A stretch of DNA of 64,000 bases from Megalopta genalis (Eukaryota > Arthropoda > Insecta > Hymenoptera > Halictidae): positions 1-64,000 of the forward strand of contig NW_027476264.1 in assembly GCF_051020955.1 (NCBI RefSeq), in the 5' to 3' direction. A model generated the notes under the pieces. That model did no database searches. It was not told the origin of the DNA and saw only the letters and a list, made by a program, of their open reading frames with translations. Position numbers and translations under genes: made by a program. Of this stretch, positions 63,770-64,000 are shown in pieces (the first letter of the stretch is position 1; each line of letters starts with the position of its first letter).

Positions 63770-64000
63770 TTCAAATGCCAGACTAATCAAACGAGTTAGC
63801 TTCAAAATCCACGCGATACACATGATTTAAGCTTCAAATACTAGCGATATAAGTGATGTAGATTCAACTGCAGGCGAAACGAACGAGGTGGCTTCAATTC
63901 CATGCGAAACAAATGATTTAGCTTCAAATCAATGCGAAGTAGAAGACTTAGCTTCAAATCCATGCAAAAAAAAAAAGTTTAGCTACACAATACCTGTGAT
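63770..64000 (+). other. Second indel-bearing tract at the window end
   Basis: GCCAGACTAATC, GATTTAAGCTTC, an A-run in CATGCAAAAAAAAAAAG, and TACACAATACC all differ from the many other copies by inserted bases, as in 57630-60181. The array itself continues. Confidence 0.65.

Larger units (their letters stand above)
1..64000 (+). repeat. 30-bp minisatellite/satellite array filling the window
   Basis: Every part of the window is built from direct copies of a 30-bp monomer with the core TTTAGCTTCAAATCCATGCG; a representative monomer is 26362-26391. Copies differ mainly in the three-base start (GAT, GGT, GGC, GAG, TAT), in bases 16-18 (CCA, CAA, GAA, ACT) and in the last ten bases. All monomers face the same way, and I saw no inverted copies. 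The array enters at base 1 and is still running at base 64000, so its true length is greater than the window. Spacing is exactly 30 over long stretches and shifts only at a limited set of recurring variant monomers. The length and multi-kilobase HOR organisation fit a eukaryotic satellite. This is inference: no flanking gene confirms the host. Confidence 0.97.

Noticed and set aside
1..64000. CRISPR array
   Set aside because: The unit length near 30 bp is suggestive, but there are no unique spacers: repeats abut directly, variants recur in blocks, and no cas-like gene is present.
1..64000. The many 60-450-codon ORFs as genes
   Set aside because: They follow from a 30-bp period with four open frames. 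They overlap on both strands, start anywhere in the repeat, and have no non-repeat domain or upstream signal.
1..64000. Alternative genetic code (TAA and TAG read as Gln) rescuing one long + frame
   Set aside because: TGA also occurs in the frame (for example 15909 in GCTTGAAATAC and about 14418 in CCATGAGAAAC), and single-base frameshifts break it repeatedly, so recoding would not restore a continuous protein.
1..64000. Pentapeptide-repeat or antifreeze-like Cys solenoid protein
   Set aside because: The decapeptide shares only a D-L-A start with pentapeptide repeats and lacks the five-residue leucine or phenylalanine pattern. No start codon or intact gene supports it.
1..64000. Telomeric repeat because of the recurring TTTAGC
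   Set aside because: The motif occurs once per 30 bp in a complex monomer and does not form a short TTAGG- or TTTAGGG-type tandem run.
1..64000. Promoters, terminators or origins inside the array
   Set aside because: AT-rich strings such as TATATAC occur but are part of monomer variants repeated many times. None stands out by context, so none can be supported.

Overview
All 64 kb is one tandem array of a roughly 30-bp repeat in a single orientation. I could not find unique flanking DNA, a recognisable gene, an RNA gene or a mobile element. The shared core of each monomer is TTTAGCTTCAAATCCATGCG plus a variable ten-base tail and junction (an example monomer lies at 26362-26391). That implies about 2,100 monomers. 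They are AT-rich (about 37% GC in the consensus), with A+C exceeding G+T on the + strand. A satellite of this length with multi-kilobase higher-order repeats (HORs) best fits heterochromatin or subtelomeric DNA of a eukaryotic nuclear genome. The species cannot be named from the sequence, and I do not recognise the satellite family.

Layout: 1-1740 is mixed monomers. 1741-13600 holds a 5,308-bp HOR in two full copies and one partial copy, almost base-identical, each full copy carrying an internal 1,679-bp tandem duplication. 13601-15690 is mosaic. 15691-19310 is a 1.77-1.92-kb tandem pair. 19311-20454 repeats the block at 1199-1604 and later pieces of the first HOR. 20455-22430 is a 1,499-bp duplication. 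22431-30540 is mosaic with 1.08-kb and 3.06-kb duplications. 30541-32560 is a more diverged island. 34081-37520 is a 2,310-bp tandem pair, and 37521-40540 contains further duplicates at 0.51, 3.36 and 3.66 kb. 40534-40800 is a shortened copy of part of the diverged island. 44862-56353 is a second HOR family (about 5.2-6.2 kb period). 56200-63170 is a 3.57-kb tandem pair whose first copy (57630-60181) is full of single-base indels, and 63770-64000 is similarly noisy.

Coding potential: because 30 is divisible by three, four of the six frames are open in the consensus, so the many 60-450-codon ORFs are expected from the repeat alone. The + frame reading as a Cys-containing decapeptide (DLASNPCETH-like) shows several synonymous-looking variants and may be the ancestral coding frame. 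It is broken by all three stop codons and by amplified +1 and -1 monomers, and has virtually no in-frame ATG. I therefore annotate repeats, not genes, and list two longest ORFs only as reference objects.

The main interest is the evolution of the array: ordered monomer classes, nested HORs, amplified frame-breaking alleles, a 9-bp deletion that orders the copies in time, and a probable assembly-error tract.
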